15,003 nucleotides of DNA from Oscillospiraceae bacterium (GCA_020025175.1 JAHHSM010000038.1:1-15003), one strand, 5' to 3'. Positions 6,511 through 12,560 are shown, counted from the stretch's first letter. Numbers and translations are program-made. Notes: a model not told the origin generated them from the sequence alone.

Positions 6511-6613
6511 TAACAGAGTAGAAACAGGTGCGTTAAGTGCTGCTTGGACGGGAAGTTGCCGGGCAGACGAGTGGGCCGAGGCTCAGCGATATCTGTTTCG
6601 CATTCCGCTGTTA
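6511..6613 (+). promoter_or_regulatory. Tetrahydrofolate (THF) riboswitch aptamer
   Basis: The order of conserved THF-class segments is present: GAGTAGA (6516-6522), GCGTTAAGTG (6530-6539), GGGAAGTTG (6550-6558), and the 3' end GCATTCCGCTGT (6600-6611). P1 is TAACAG (6511-6516) with CTGTTA (6608-6613). P2 is GAAACAG (6521-6527) with CTGTTTC (6593-6599). The known role of the class is repression of folate transport or synthesis genes by reduced folates. Its position directly before folT fits exactly. It starts only 15 bases after the folC stop, with no obvious promoter between, so folC read-through transcripts may pass through it. Confidence 0.92.
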
Positions 6614-6616
6614 GGA

Positions 6617-6650
6617 AGGGACAGGGATACTGTCTCCTTTTTGACAACGG
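6617..6650 (+). terminator. Expression platform of the THF riboswitch, terminator-like hairpin
   Basis: GGGACAG (6618-6624) pairs with CTGTCTC (6630-6636) around a GGATA loop, followed by CTTTTT (6637-6642). This looks like a riboswitch-controlled terminator. CTCCTTTTT (6634-6642) can instead pair with AAGAAGGAG (6658-6666), covering the folT ribosome binding site. TGACAACGG (6643-6650) can also pair back on to CCGCTGTTA of P1. Termination and translational control are therefore both possible. Confidence 0.6.
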
Positions 6651-6674
6651 CTATGCAAAGAAGGAGGAAGTATC

Positions 6675-7199
6675 ATGAATCAAACAAAAAGTAAAAAAGT
6701 TGACTTGCAGATCCTCGTTCGCGTAGCCATTCTAATCGCCATGAATGTGCTGTTGATGAACTATCTGGGTCTGCACACGCAGTATTTCAAAATCGGGTTT
6801 TCCTTTGTGCCGATTGCGCTGTGTGGTATGCTGTATGGTGCAAAATGGAGCACAGTTTGCGCAGGTGTGGGAGATGTCATCAATGGATTGCTGGGTCCGT
6901 TTGGACTGTATCCGCCATTGACGCTGAGTGCGTGCCTGAACGGACTTGTATTTGGCGTCTGTTTGAAAGACCGTAGTGATTCGATGCCTGCTATTATAGC
7001 AGCAGTCGGTATCTTCCAAATATTGATTAGTCTTCTGCTGAATACCTGGTTCTTGTCTATGCTATATAAAACGCCATATTTTGAATTGATGGTGACGCGT
7101 ATCCCACAGGTGCTGATTATGTTCCCGGTACAAATTATTGTACTGCGTTTGATTGGATCAAAAAAATTGATTGGGGCTTTTGCCGGTCATTCCGTTTAA
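6675..7199 (+). CDS. folT: ECF transporter S component for folate, FolT
   Basis: FolT is the substrate-binding membrane subunit of an energy-coupling-factor transporter importing folates. It needs a shared EcfA/A'/T module, which is not in this window. The 174-residue protein is of normal size and is mostly hydrophobic, with about six membrane segments. Family-typical features are the basic N-terminus, FKIGFSFVPIALCGMLYGAKWS (loop and helix around 41-62; motif FSFVPIAL), GDVINGLLGPFGLYPPLT (about 71-90), LNTWFLSMLY, and the RIPQVLIMFPVQ segment (about 143-155) resembling the last helix of S components. AAGGAGG (6661-6667) lies 7 bases before the ATG. The identity is strongly supported by the THF riboswitch directly upstream and folC before it. 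A strong terminator follows. Confidence 0.93.
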   Translation: MNQTKSKKVDLQILVRVAILIAMNVLLMNYLGLHTQYFKIGFSFVPIALCGMLYGAKWSTVCAGVGDVINGLLGPFGLYPPLTLSACLNGLVFGVCLKDRSDSMPAIIAAVGIFQILISLLLNTWFLSMLYKTPYFELMVTRIPQVLIMFPVQIIVLRLIGSKKLIGAFAGHSV

Positions 7200-7206
7200 A
7201 TTTGAT

Positions 7207-7246
7207 AAAATGCCGTTCTGCTGTACAAGCAGGACGGCATTTTGTT
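7207..7246 (+). terminator. Rho-independent terminator of folT
   Basis: A 16-bp stem with one G-T pair (7207-7222 with 7228-7243), GTACA loop and a TTTT tail follows the folT stop after 7 bases. Confidence 0.9.
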
Positions 7247-7300
7247 CATAGATTGTTCAAATAAGAAATACAATTTTGTCATGATTTTCTCTGGCAGAGG

Positions 7301-7309
7301 TGCTATGAT
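7301..7309 (+). promoter_or_regulatory. Extended -10 promoter of a putative small RNA
   Basis: TGCTATGAT is a TGn extended -10 element with one departure from TATAAT. TTGTCA at 7276-7281 is a good -35 sequence, but its 22-bp spacing is too long, so this promoter would rely on the TG motif. The start would be near 7316. Confidence 0.45.
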
Positions 7310-7315
7310 ATAAAT

Positions 7316-7473
7316 ACACCAAAATAATAAAATACTTCTTTCCCTATCTCTTGTTAAAATGTTGCCCTTCATCGCAGCCGATTGGCTGCACATGCTAAAC
7401 GATGGAGGGACTAAAGATTCCATATCGCACTGCGATATGTTGTGTGGCCGCACTCGGAAGAGTGCGGCTTTTT
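7316..7473 (+). ncRNA. Unassigned structured small RNA, three hairpins
   Basis: The stretch has no coding potential I can support but is full of pairing. CCCTTCATCG (7365-7374) pairs with CGATGGAGGG (7400-7409), with one wobble; inside it CAGCC-GATT-GGCTG forms a hairpin (7375-7388), leaving CACATGCTAAA unpaired. CATATCGC (7421-7428) pairs with GCGATATG (7432-7439). A perfect terminator, GCCGCACTC-GGAA-GAGTGCGGC then TTTTT, closes it (7447-7473). The 5' part is A/T-rich and unpaired, with CTTTCCCTATCTC, which could base-pair with G-rich ribosome binding sites. It lies between the folT terminator and a separate TATAAT box of the next gene, so a free-standing RNA is favoured over a leader. I could not match it to 6S, SRP, T-box or any riboswitch class I know. 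Confidence 0.55.
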
Positions 7474-7517
7474 GCTTTTCTGCTATGATTTTATGATATT
7501 TTTTCAGTAAATTTCGT

Positions 7518-7558
7518 GAACACAGTACATGTTCAAGTAAATTGATTAGGTCTATAAT
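7518..7558 (+). promoter_or_regulatory. Promoter and possible operator of the EamA permease gene
   Basis: TATAAT at 7553-7558 is a consensus -10. The -35 position (7530-7535, TGTTCA) is poor and is overlapped by an inverted repeat, GAACA-N7-TGTTC (7518-7534). GAACACAG also recurs as a direct repeat at 7518-7525 and 7560-7567. Such an arrangement suggests a regulated promoter, with the regulator unknown. Confidence 0.4.
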
Positions 7559-7589
7559 AGAACACAGAGAGTTTAATCGAGGTGTCATT

Positions 7590-8555
7590 ATGAGTAAAAA
7601 ACAAGTGGGATTTTGCTGCATTGCCTTAACGACAATCCTATTTAGTTTAATGGAAATCAGCTTGAAAAGTGTTTCGGCGTCATTTCATCCGTTTCAAATC
7701 AATTTTACGCGCTTTTTCATTGGTGGATTGGTGCTGCTGCCTTTTGCAGTTCAAAAGCTGAGAAAGCGTGATGCCAATGCGCCGAAACTGAATGCGCGCG
7801 CATTATTAAAAATGGCGGGTCTTGGGTTTGTGGGTATTTTTGTCAGCATGACCTTCTACCAGCTTTCGGTAATGCACACGGATGCGTCGGTAGTTGCCAT
7901 TTTGTTTTCCAGCAATCCACTGTTTGTGATGGTATTTGCGGCACTGATGCTGCATGAGCCGATTTATAGGCACAATGTGGCAGCACTCGTATTGGAATTG
8001 CTTGGCATTTTGGTGATTGTCAGTCCGTGGAACATGCGCTTGGACCCGTACGGTATCCTGTTTGTGCTGATTGCTGTGATGACTTTTGCACTGTATAGTG
8101 TTTTGGGAAAAAAGGAGGGAGCGCAGTTCGGTGTAATTCCAAACACCTGCTTTGGCTTTTTATTCGGTAGTGCGGAAATGATGATCGTAGCTGCACTGAC
8201 GCATATCCCTGTGATTGCGGCGTTTCTGCAAACAACACCTTTGCATGACTATGCAAATATCCCATTTTTTACAGGTTACACGCTGGAGGGACTGCCTGTA
8301 TTTCTGTTTGTGTGTATTGGTGTGACCGGAATTGGTTATGCATCGTATTTTCTGGCGATGGAGTATACATCGGCAAGTGCGGCATCCCTTGTTTTCTTCC
8401 TGAAGCCGATTTTATCTCCGATTTTTGCATGGATACTGATTCAGGAAGTGATCCCAACAAATCGTATTGTTGGGATTGTGATCATTTTCTTTGCATCGGT
8501 GGTGAATATACTGCCGGCACTGCATGGGGCTTTGAAAAAGAGAAAAGAGATATAA
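7590..8555 (+). CDS. EamA-family (DMT superfamily) permease
   Basis: The 321-residue integral membrane protein has about ten hydrophobic segments arranged as two EamA repeats. The first contains the family pattern around FHPFQINFTRFFIGGLVLLP and DASVVAILFSSNPLFVMVFA. The second contains YASYFLAMEYTSASAASLVFFLKPILSP followed by IFAWILIQE (quoted as motif cores). This is typical of drug/metabolite transporters that export amino acids or other small metabolites; the substrate cannot be read from the sequence. The frame is open back to 7542, but ATG 7590 (MSKKQVGF) has GAGGTG upstream and begins just before the first membrane helix. The C-terminus ends in a basic KKRKEI tail. It is monocistronic, with its own -10 box upstream and a bidirectional terminator downstream. 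Confidence 0.88.
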   Translation: MSKKQVGFCCIALTTILFSLMEISLKSVSASFHPFQINFTRFFIGGLVLLPFAVQKLRKRDANAPKLNARALLKMAGLGFVGIFVSMTFYQLSVMHTDASVVAILFSSNPLFVMVFAALMLHEPIYRHNVAALVLELLGILVIVSPWNMRLDPYGILFVLIAVMTFALYSVLGKKEGAQFGVIPNTCFGFLFGSAEMMIVAALTHIPVIAAFLQTTPLHDYANIPFFTGYTLEGLPVFLFVCIGVTGIGYASYFLAMEYTSASAASLVFFLKPILSPIFAWILIQEVIPTNRIVGIVIIFFASVVNILPALHGALKKRKEI

Positions 8556-8562
8556 AAAGCGT

Positions 8563-8599
8563 AAAAATATCGCCGCAGTGCACCTGCGGCGATATTTTT
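8563..8599. terminator. Bidirectional terminator between the permease gene and gerQ
   Basis: A perfect 15-bp stem (8563-8577 with 8585-8599), GTGCACC loop, has A5 on the left and T5-6 on the right. It overlaps the last base of the gerQ stop codon on the minus strand and serves both convergent units. Confidence 0.9.
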
Positions 8600-9153
8600 T
8601 ACCAGGCGGTTGGACCTTCGTTGCAAGGATTGGCTATACTGGGAGCAGTGCCGCCTGTTTCACTGAATTCTACGAAACGCAGGCTGTTTAAATCACCCAC
8701 AACATAACGTCCTTGTTCTTCCTGGTAGATTACAACATAATTGTTTCCAACTTCGAATAAACGTCCGGGCCAACGGACGAGTTCACCGTTGCCCATTAGA
8801 AATGTGGCAGCGATATAAGCTCCGATTTCTCTCCCCAGCATACCACGCATAGAACCCTGATAGGCTTCTTCAACAGAGATAGGGCTGCCGATGACATCCT
8901 CACTTAAGCCGTGCTGCAGGGAGGATTCCGGGGTGGGCGGCTGCGGCATTTGCTGCTGTGGCATTTGATGCGGCTGCATCTGCGGCATTTGCTGTGCATG
9001 CATTTGTGCCATTTGCTGGGGCATCATCTGGGGCGGCATCGGTTGGTACTGCTGAGGTGACATGGTATTGTGCTGTGCCTGGGGCCAAGGGGTTTGTGTC
9101 CCCTGCACATGGGGGTCCTGCATAGTGTAAATATCGGTTGATGTTCCATTCAT
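8599..9153 (-). CDS. gerQ: GerQ-like spore coat protein
   Basis: GerQ is a spore coat protein needed to place or hold CwlJ, so that Ca-dipicolinate can trigger cortex breakdown. The 184-residue protein has a low-complexity N-terminal half (about 10-75) rich in Gln, Met and Pro with repeated QMPQ-type units. The conserved C-terminal domain (about 88-165) has VEEAYQGSMRGMLGREIGAY, WPGRLFEVGNNYVVI and GRYVVGDLNSLRFVEF in line with the GerQ pattern (SYIENILRLNRGK..., W.G.., GRY.LL..YLDY..F in Bacillus). Adjacency to cwlJ supports the call. The ATG at 9153 is 22 bases after the cwlJ stop; AAAGGGAG is about 12 bases upstream, rather far. The protein contains no lysine at all, unlike Bacillus GerQ, which is cross-linked through lysines near its N-terminus. 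Confidence 0.82.
   Translation of the reverse strand: MNGTSTDIYTMQDPHVQGTQTPWPQAQHNTMSPQQYQPMPPQMMPQQMAQMHAQQMPQMQPHQMPQQQMPQPPTPESSLQHGLSEDVIGSPISVEEAYQGSMRGMLGREIGAYIAATFLMGNGELVRWPGRLFEVGNNYVVIYQEEQGRYVVGDLNSLRFVEFSETGGTAPSIANPCNEGPTAW
8930..9065 (-). repeat. Low-complexity Gln/Met/Pro-coding repeats in gerQ
   Basis: Short units of the type GGCATTTGCTG or GGCATCTG, read on the plus strand, recur irregularly and encode QMP-type repeats. Slippage could change the length of this tract between strains. Confidence 0.7.
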
Positions 9154-9175
9154 CTTTTAAAGCAACTCCCTTTCA

Positions 9176-9616
9176 TCAAGTTCGATAATAGGCATCGGTG
9201 GGATTATAAAAGCAATGATCGCCGATGCGAATCTGTAAGTAACCAACATTGGATGGAAACTGTCCGCGGCAAGTGGGACTAAACGGGTTGTAGAACCATA
9301 GCGCATCAGAGAGATCCGGCAGGCGGTTTCCCGCTAAAGCCCAATCTGCAATGGCATAATGCTCACTGGTAGGACGCATATTGTAAATGTTTTGTGGATT
9401 ATATGCGCCCCCTTCGGTTTCTGAAGCACAAACGAATTGTCCGGGTTGGAAAATAATATTGCGCAGACTGCCGCGACCAATGCGCGCATATTCTCCACCA
9501 ACAGCATTCACGCGGTTCATCACGACACTGGCAACTGCTTTCATGCCGGTTTCACCTTCACCGCCTGCTTCACATTGTACCAGACGCGCCAGAAGCTCTC
9601 GATCGGTATAAGCCAT
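9176..9616 (-). CDS. cwlJ: CwlJ-type spore cortex-lytic hydrolase
   Basis: CwlJ is a cell-wall hydrolase of the Hydrolase_2 (SleB C-terminal) family that degrades spore cortex peptidoglycan during germination in response to Ca-dipicolinate. The 146-residue protein matches the size of Bacillus CwlJ (142 aa). It has no signal peptide, as expected for a mother-cell-made coat protein. Family motifs are LLARLVQCEAGGEGETGMKAVASVV (core CEAGGEG, with E16 the likely catalytic Glu), VMNRV, IIFQPGQF, LWFYNP and a C-terminal HCFYNPT. The frame extends upstream to 9898 but runs through the terminator of the next gene. ATG 9616 (MAYTDREL) is chosen because GAGG lies 6 bases before it; ATG 9622 (MRMAY) abuts the same GAGG. 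It is transcribed into gerQ, the same pairing as in Bacillus. Confidence 0.92.
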   Translation of the reverse strand: MAYTDRELLARLVQCEAGGEGETGMKAVASVVMNRVNAVGGEYARIGRGSLRNIIFQPGQFVCASETEGGAYNPQNIYNMRPTSEHYAIADWALAGNRLPDLSDALWFYNPFSPTCRGQFPSNVGYLQIRIGDHCFYNPTDAYYRT

Positions 9617-9673
9617 ACGCATCCTCGCTTTCTTATAAAACAGGAGAAAATCAAGAAATTCCTGCTTTACTCT

Positions 9674-9700
9674 TAGTTTATGCAGGTAGGGAAGAAGTGT
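9674..9700 (-). promoter_or_regulatory. Possible mother-cell sigma-K/sigma-E promoter of cwlJ-gerQ
   Basis: On the minus strand, GCATAAACTA (9683-9674) matches the sigma-K -10 consensus GCATANNNTA. An AC dinucleotide (9700-9699) lies 15 bases upstream. CATAAACT also resembles a sigma-E -10. cwlJ and gerQ are mother-cell genes in Bacillus, which fits. The motifs are short, so chance is possible. Confidence 0.4.
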
Positions 9701-9701
9701 G

Positions 9702-9736
9702 AAAAAAGCCCGGCAGTTTATAAAAAACTGCCGGGC
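9702..9736 (-). terminator. Terminator of the TSCPD-protein gene
   Basis: A perfect 12-bp stem (9708-9719 with 9725-9736), with loop ATAAA on the plus strand, is followed by TTTTTT on the minus strand. It lies 20 bases past the stop codon at 9756 and separates that gene from cwlJ. Confidence 0.88.
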
Positions 9737-9755
9737 AAAAAATATTGTTATGGAA

Positions 9756-10016
9756 TTAATAGGACTGCTCAGATTCCAGAGCTTGACGCAATGCAATAGA
9801 GAGCTGATCAGGACAGGAAGTGGGACGCGGACCGCAGGTGATACCATCCATACGGGCAATAGCGTCTTCCACGCGCATACCCTGCAGGAGGCTTGCAATT
9901 CCCTTTAGATTGCCATTGCAGCCACCAACAATTTCAACATGCTGGATCATATCGTTTTCAATTTCAATGGTCATTTGTCGTGAACATACACCGCGAGGAA
10001 TATATGTATAAGTCAT
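9756..10016 (-). CDS. Small TSCPD-domain protein (TIGR03905-like)
   Basis: This is an 86-residue stand-alone TSCPD domain. The name motif is near the C-terminus: CGPRPTSCPDQL (61-72). Other conserved pieces are PRGVCSRQM (8-15) and VGGCNGN (30-36). Four cysteines (C11, C33, C61, C68) lie in conserved positions and could bind metal or form a redox pair. The same domain occurs at the C-terminus of vitamin-B12-dependent ribonucleotide reductases, but the free-standing family has no assigned function that I know of. GGAG lies about 8 bases before the ATG. It is monocistronic, with a consensus promoter and terminator. Confidence 0.85.
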   Translation of the reverse strand: MTYTYIPRGVCSRQMTIEIENDMIQHVEIVGGCNGNLKGIASLLQGMRVEDAIARMDGITCGPRPTSCPDQLSIALRQALESEQSY

Positions 10017-10049
10017 TAAGTGATTCTCCTTTTTATTTGCTATTTAATA

Positions 10050-10078
10050 ATTATACTCTAAAACGATAATAGATGCAA
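10050..10078 (-). promoter_or_regulatory. Sigma-A promoter of the TSCPD-protein gene
   Basis: On the minus strand, TTGCAT (10078-10073), a 17-bp spacer and TATAAT (10055-10050). The start would be near 10043, about 25 nt before the ATG. Confidence 0.75.
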
Positions 10079-10103
10079 GCGATTTGCCGGATTCGGCAGT
10101 ATG

Positions 10104-10111
10104 TTGTCGAA
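10104..10111 (+). promoter_or_regulatory. Perfect 0A-box-like octamer
   Basis: TTGTCGAA fits the Spo0A box TGNCGAA at every position. It lies about 30 bp upstream of the -35 of the TSCPD gene and about 200 bp upstream of the next promoter on the plus strand. A 7-8 bp match can occur by chance. Confidence 0.3.
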
Positions 10112-10304
10112 AGGAAGCTAATATGAAATTCATACGAGTAAAAGATTCGTTCCAGCTGCAAATTTTTCTTTTATGTAGTTTCTCATCCCGCTGCGTGCAG
10201 GGATTTGGAAAGCCTGAAATAAAAAATTGTTCAAATATAATATGTAACGAACTGTGTACAAACTGTAAATTTCATATTTTTAATATAGTAGTTTTAAAAA
10301 AATA
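10112..10304. other. AT-rich intergenic stretch without a convincing gene
   Basis: A 75-codon frame could start at ATG 10123 with an AAAGGAAG sequence upstream, but its composition is not protein-like and it runs through the promoter of the next gene. A short palindromic stretch, ATCCC-GC-TGC / GCA-GGGAT, lies near 10186-10205. Nothing else is recognised. Confidence 0.5.
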
Positions 10305-10313
10305 TGCTATACT
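10305..10313 (+). promoter_or_regulatory. Extended -10 promoter of the LTA-synthase-like gene
   Basis: TGCTATACT is a TGn extended -10. No clear -35 is present. The leader of about 60 nt contains a weak A/T hairpin (10322-10332 with 10340-10348), then AAGGAG (10369-10374) before the ATG. Confidence 0.5.
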
Positions 10314-10381
10314 TTTATTTCATGTAACAAAAAATTTGATTTTTACATAGAACGGTAAAAGTATAATAAGGAGTATATGTC

Positions 10382-12514
10382 ATGCCTGGGGAGAAGAAAA
10401 TAGGGTTGAGGATTCAAATAAAAGAACATTCAAAGCTTGTTGCCGCGATTATCGTGGGTATATTAGCTGTTTTTGTTGCAAAAGAGATGGGCGCATTTTT
10501 CAAGCCCGAAGTGATACAGGGACAATGGCAGCTGGCCTTTTGCGTGCTGTGTATAGCGGGTGTCGGGCTGTTGGAGCTGCTTTCGGTGCATTGGGAGGGA
10601 AAATATGCGCAGCAGTGGCAGAAGTGGATCATGGCAGCCTTGTTTTTGCTGATGCCTACAGCAACTCTGTGCATGATGGAGTTTTTACACGGAACGTTTA
10701 TTTATAACTGGTCCCCCCTCACATTTTTCCGAAATTACATATTCATCCTGATTATTTATTTTTTATTCTATGCCATTAGCGGAAAGATGAACTGGGCATT
10801 GATGCTGAGCAACACGCTCTGCTATATATTTGGTATAGCAAACCATTATATTATGGCATTTCGTGGAACACCTTTTATACCCATTGATCTTACGACTGCC
10901 AGCACCGGAATGACGGTGGTGGACAGCTACAATTTTGCACCGGATAATCAGGTTATATTATCAACGACCCTGTTTATCTTTTTGTTTGTACTGTCTCACA
11001 GGATTCGTGTGCAGCAGGCTGTGGATAAGCGTGTGGTACTGGCAGTGCGCATTGCGGGATTGTTATTCACATTAATTTTTTGCGGTTTGCTTTTTAAAAC
11101 CGATTGGTTTGCCGAGCATGGTATGAAACCGGATTTCTTCAATCAGGCACGAGGCTACACAAACCGTGGTTCCCTTTTTCAGTTTGTAATCAACACAAAA
11201 TATTTAACTGTTGAGAAGCCGAAGGACTACAGTGCCGAAGATACCGGTGTGATTATCGACGATATGGTACCGGAGGGTGTGGGAAAAGATGCGGTGCCAC
11301 TTAAAGTGCGTCCCAATATTATCTGTGTGATGAATGAAACATTTTCCGATTTACGCGTAATCGGAGAGTTTGAAACAAATCAGGATTACATGCCCTATAT
11401 GCGATCATTGTCTGAAAATACGATCAAGGGATATCTCCATGCGCCGGTGTATGGTGCAGGTACGGCAAACTCAGAGTTTGAATTCCTGACGGGGAACAGC
11501 ATATCGTTTTTGCCGCAGGGTGCGTGTGCATACGAGTCCTATGTGAATGGTTCGCAGCCGTCATTGGTATCTTCGCTGAATGTTTTGGGATATCGGACAA
11601 CGGCGTTCCATCCTTACTATGGAGAAAACTGGAGTCGTGATGAAGTTTATCCGCTTCTGGGATTCCATCAGTTTATGGATATTGGAACAATTTTAGGTGA
11701 AGATATTGTGGAGGAATATCGTCTGGATAAAGACTTTGCAAAGTATGCTGCTGCTGTTCGTGAGCGCTATCCTGATCAGGATGTATTTTTGCGACGTTAT
11801 GTCAGCGATGCCTTTGACTATTTCAAGGTGATTGAAGCCTATGAACAACTGCGTAAGGAAAGCGATCAACCCTTCTTTATGTTCAATGTTACAATGCAGA
11901 ACCATTCAGGATATCAGTATCCCTATGGCAGCTTTGAACCGCAGGTGCATTTAACAGGGAAAATGGAAGGGAAATATCCGAAAACAGATCAGTATCTCTC
12001 TTTGCTCAAGGAATCAGACGATGCATTGAAAGGCCTGCTCGATTACTACAGCAAAGTTGATGAACCTACAATTATTTGTATGTTTGGTGACCATCAGCCA
12101 TCTATCGAGCGAGAGTTTTATGAGGAGGTTTATGGGAAGCCTCTGGATCAATTGGACCTGGAAGATGAGCAGAAGATGTATATTACACCCTTCATGATCT
12201 GGGCAAATTATGATATTGAAGAGAAAACGGTCGATATGATCAGTCTGAATTATTTGTCCTCCATTTTGATGGAAACAGCAGATCTGCCTATGACAGCTTA
12301 TCAAAAATATCTGGCAGAACTTTATAAAACTCTGCCCATTATCACGACTGTGGGCTATCAGGATCATGCAGGAAATTGGTATCGCATTGCGGATCGGGAA
12401 TCCCCTTATGTGGCGCTGATCGAAAACTATCGAAAAGTGCAATATAACAATTTGCTGGATCGCAGGCACCGTGTAGATCATCTGTTTATGCTGCCCAGCA
12501 GCATTGTGGGGTAA
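10382..12514 (+). CDS. LTA synthase (LtaS)-family membrane phosphoglycerol transferase
   Basis: The 710-residue protein has an N-terminal block of about six to seven hydrophobic segments (roughly 18-38, 50-68, 83-102, 115-133, 190-208, 218-237) and a large extracellular sulfatase-fold domain from about 305. LtaS-type active-site residues are visible: metal ligand E319 in NIICVMNETFSDL, nucleophile T361 in GAGTANSEFEFLTG, D570-H571 in CMFGDHQPS, and H508 in MQNHSGY. The segment FHPYYGENWSRDEVY (about 409-423) fits the LtaS glycerolphosphate site. Such enzymes polymerise glycerol phosphate on lipoteichoic acid or modify other wall polymers; the exact polymer is not known. The ATG has AAGGAG 7 bases upstream. 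The gene is single, with a weak terminator-like hairpin after it. A 26-bp piece of it (10631-10656) is repeated just past its end. Confidence 0.9.
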   Translation: MPGEKKIGLRIQIKEHSKLVAAIIVGILAVFVAKEMGAFFKPEVIQGQWQLAFCVLCIAGVGLLELLSVHWEGKYAQQWQKWIMAALFLLMPTATLCMMEFLHGTFIYNWSPLTFFRNYIFILIIYFLFYAISGKMNWALMLSNTLCYIFGIANHYIMAFRGTPFIPIDLTTASTGMTVVDSYNFAPDNQVILSTTLFIFLFVLSHRIRVQQAVDKRVVLAVRIAGLLFTLIFCGLLFKTDWFAEHGMKPDFFNQARGYTNRGSLFQFVINTKYLTVEKPKDYSAEDTGVIIDDMVPEGVGKDAVPLKVRPNIICVMNETFSDLRVIGEFETNQDYMPYMRSLSENTIKGYLHAPVYGAGTANSEFEFLTGNSISFLPQGACAYESYVNGSQPSLVSSLNVLGYRTTAFHPYYGENWSRDEVYPLLGFHQFMDIGTILGEDIVEEYRLDKDFAKYAAAVRERYPDQDVFLRRYVSDAFDYFKVIEAYEQLRKESDQPFFMFNVTMQNHSGYQYPYGSFEPQVHLTGKMEGKYPKTDQYLSLLKESDDALKGLLDYYSKVDEPTIICMFGDHQPSIEREFYEEVYGKPLDQLDLEDEQKMYITPFMIWANYDIEEKTVDMISLNYLSSILMETADLPMTAYQKYLAELYKTLPIITTVGYQDHAGNWYRIADRESPYVALIENYRKVQYNNLLDRRHRVDHLFMLPSSIVG

Positions 12515-12541
12515 CTGCTTTGAAATGGCAGCCTTGTTTTT
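12490..12541 (+). terminator. Possible composite terminator after the LTA-synthase-like gene
   Basis: GCTGCC (12490-12495) pairs with GGCAGC (12527-12532), and inside it AGCAG (12497-12501) pairs with CTGCT (12515-12519). CTTGTTTTT follows. The stem is interrupted and begins inside the coding sequence, so this is weaker than the other terminators here. The 3' arm and T-run are part of the 26-bp repeat. Confidence 0.35.
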
Positions 12542-12550
12542 ACTGATGCC
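12525..12550 (+). repeat. 26-bp near-exact copy of an LTA-synthase gene segment
   Basis: This stretch matches 10631-10656 at 25 of 26 bases; the single difference is A for G at 12542. The original encodes MAALFLLMP in the third membrane helix. Here it lies 10 bp past the gene's stop codon, just upstream of the next promoter, and could open a 27-codon frame of doubtful meaning (12525-12608). Confidence 0.85.
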
Positions 12551-12560
12551 ATGGTGGAAA

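Noticed and set aside
7316..7473. T-box, SAM-I, 6S RNA or known riboswitch leader for the EamA permease
   Set aside because: The GGAGGGACT segment recalls SAM-I, but the rest of that aptamer is missing. No T-box TGGNACCGCG element is present, and the layout does not fit 6S RNA.
9617..9898. Long N-terminal extension of cwlJ
   Set aside because: It would pass through the terminator at 9702-9736 and the TSCPD gene's end. The family start is at MAYTDREL with GAGG 6 bases upstream.
10084..10350. Small frame starting at ATG 10123 (75 codons) with AAAGGAAG upstream
   Set aside because: Composition is not protein-like and the frame runs through the extended -10 promoter of the LTA-synthase-like gene. 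No family is recognised.
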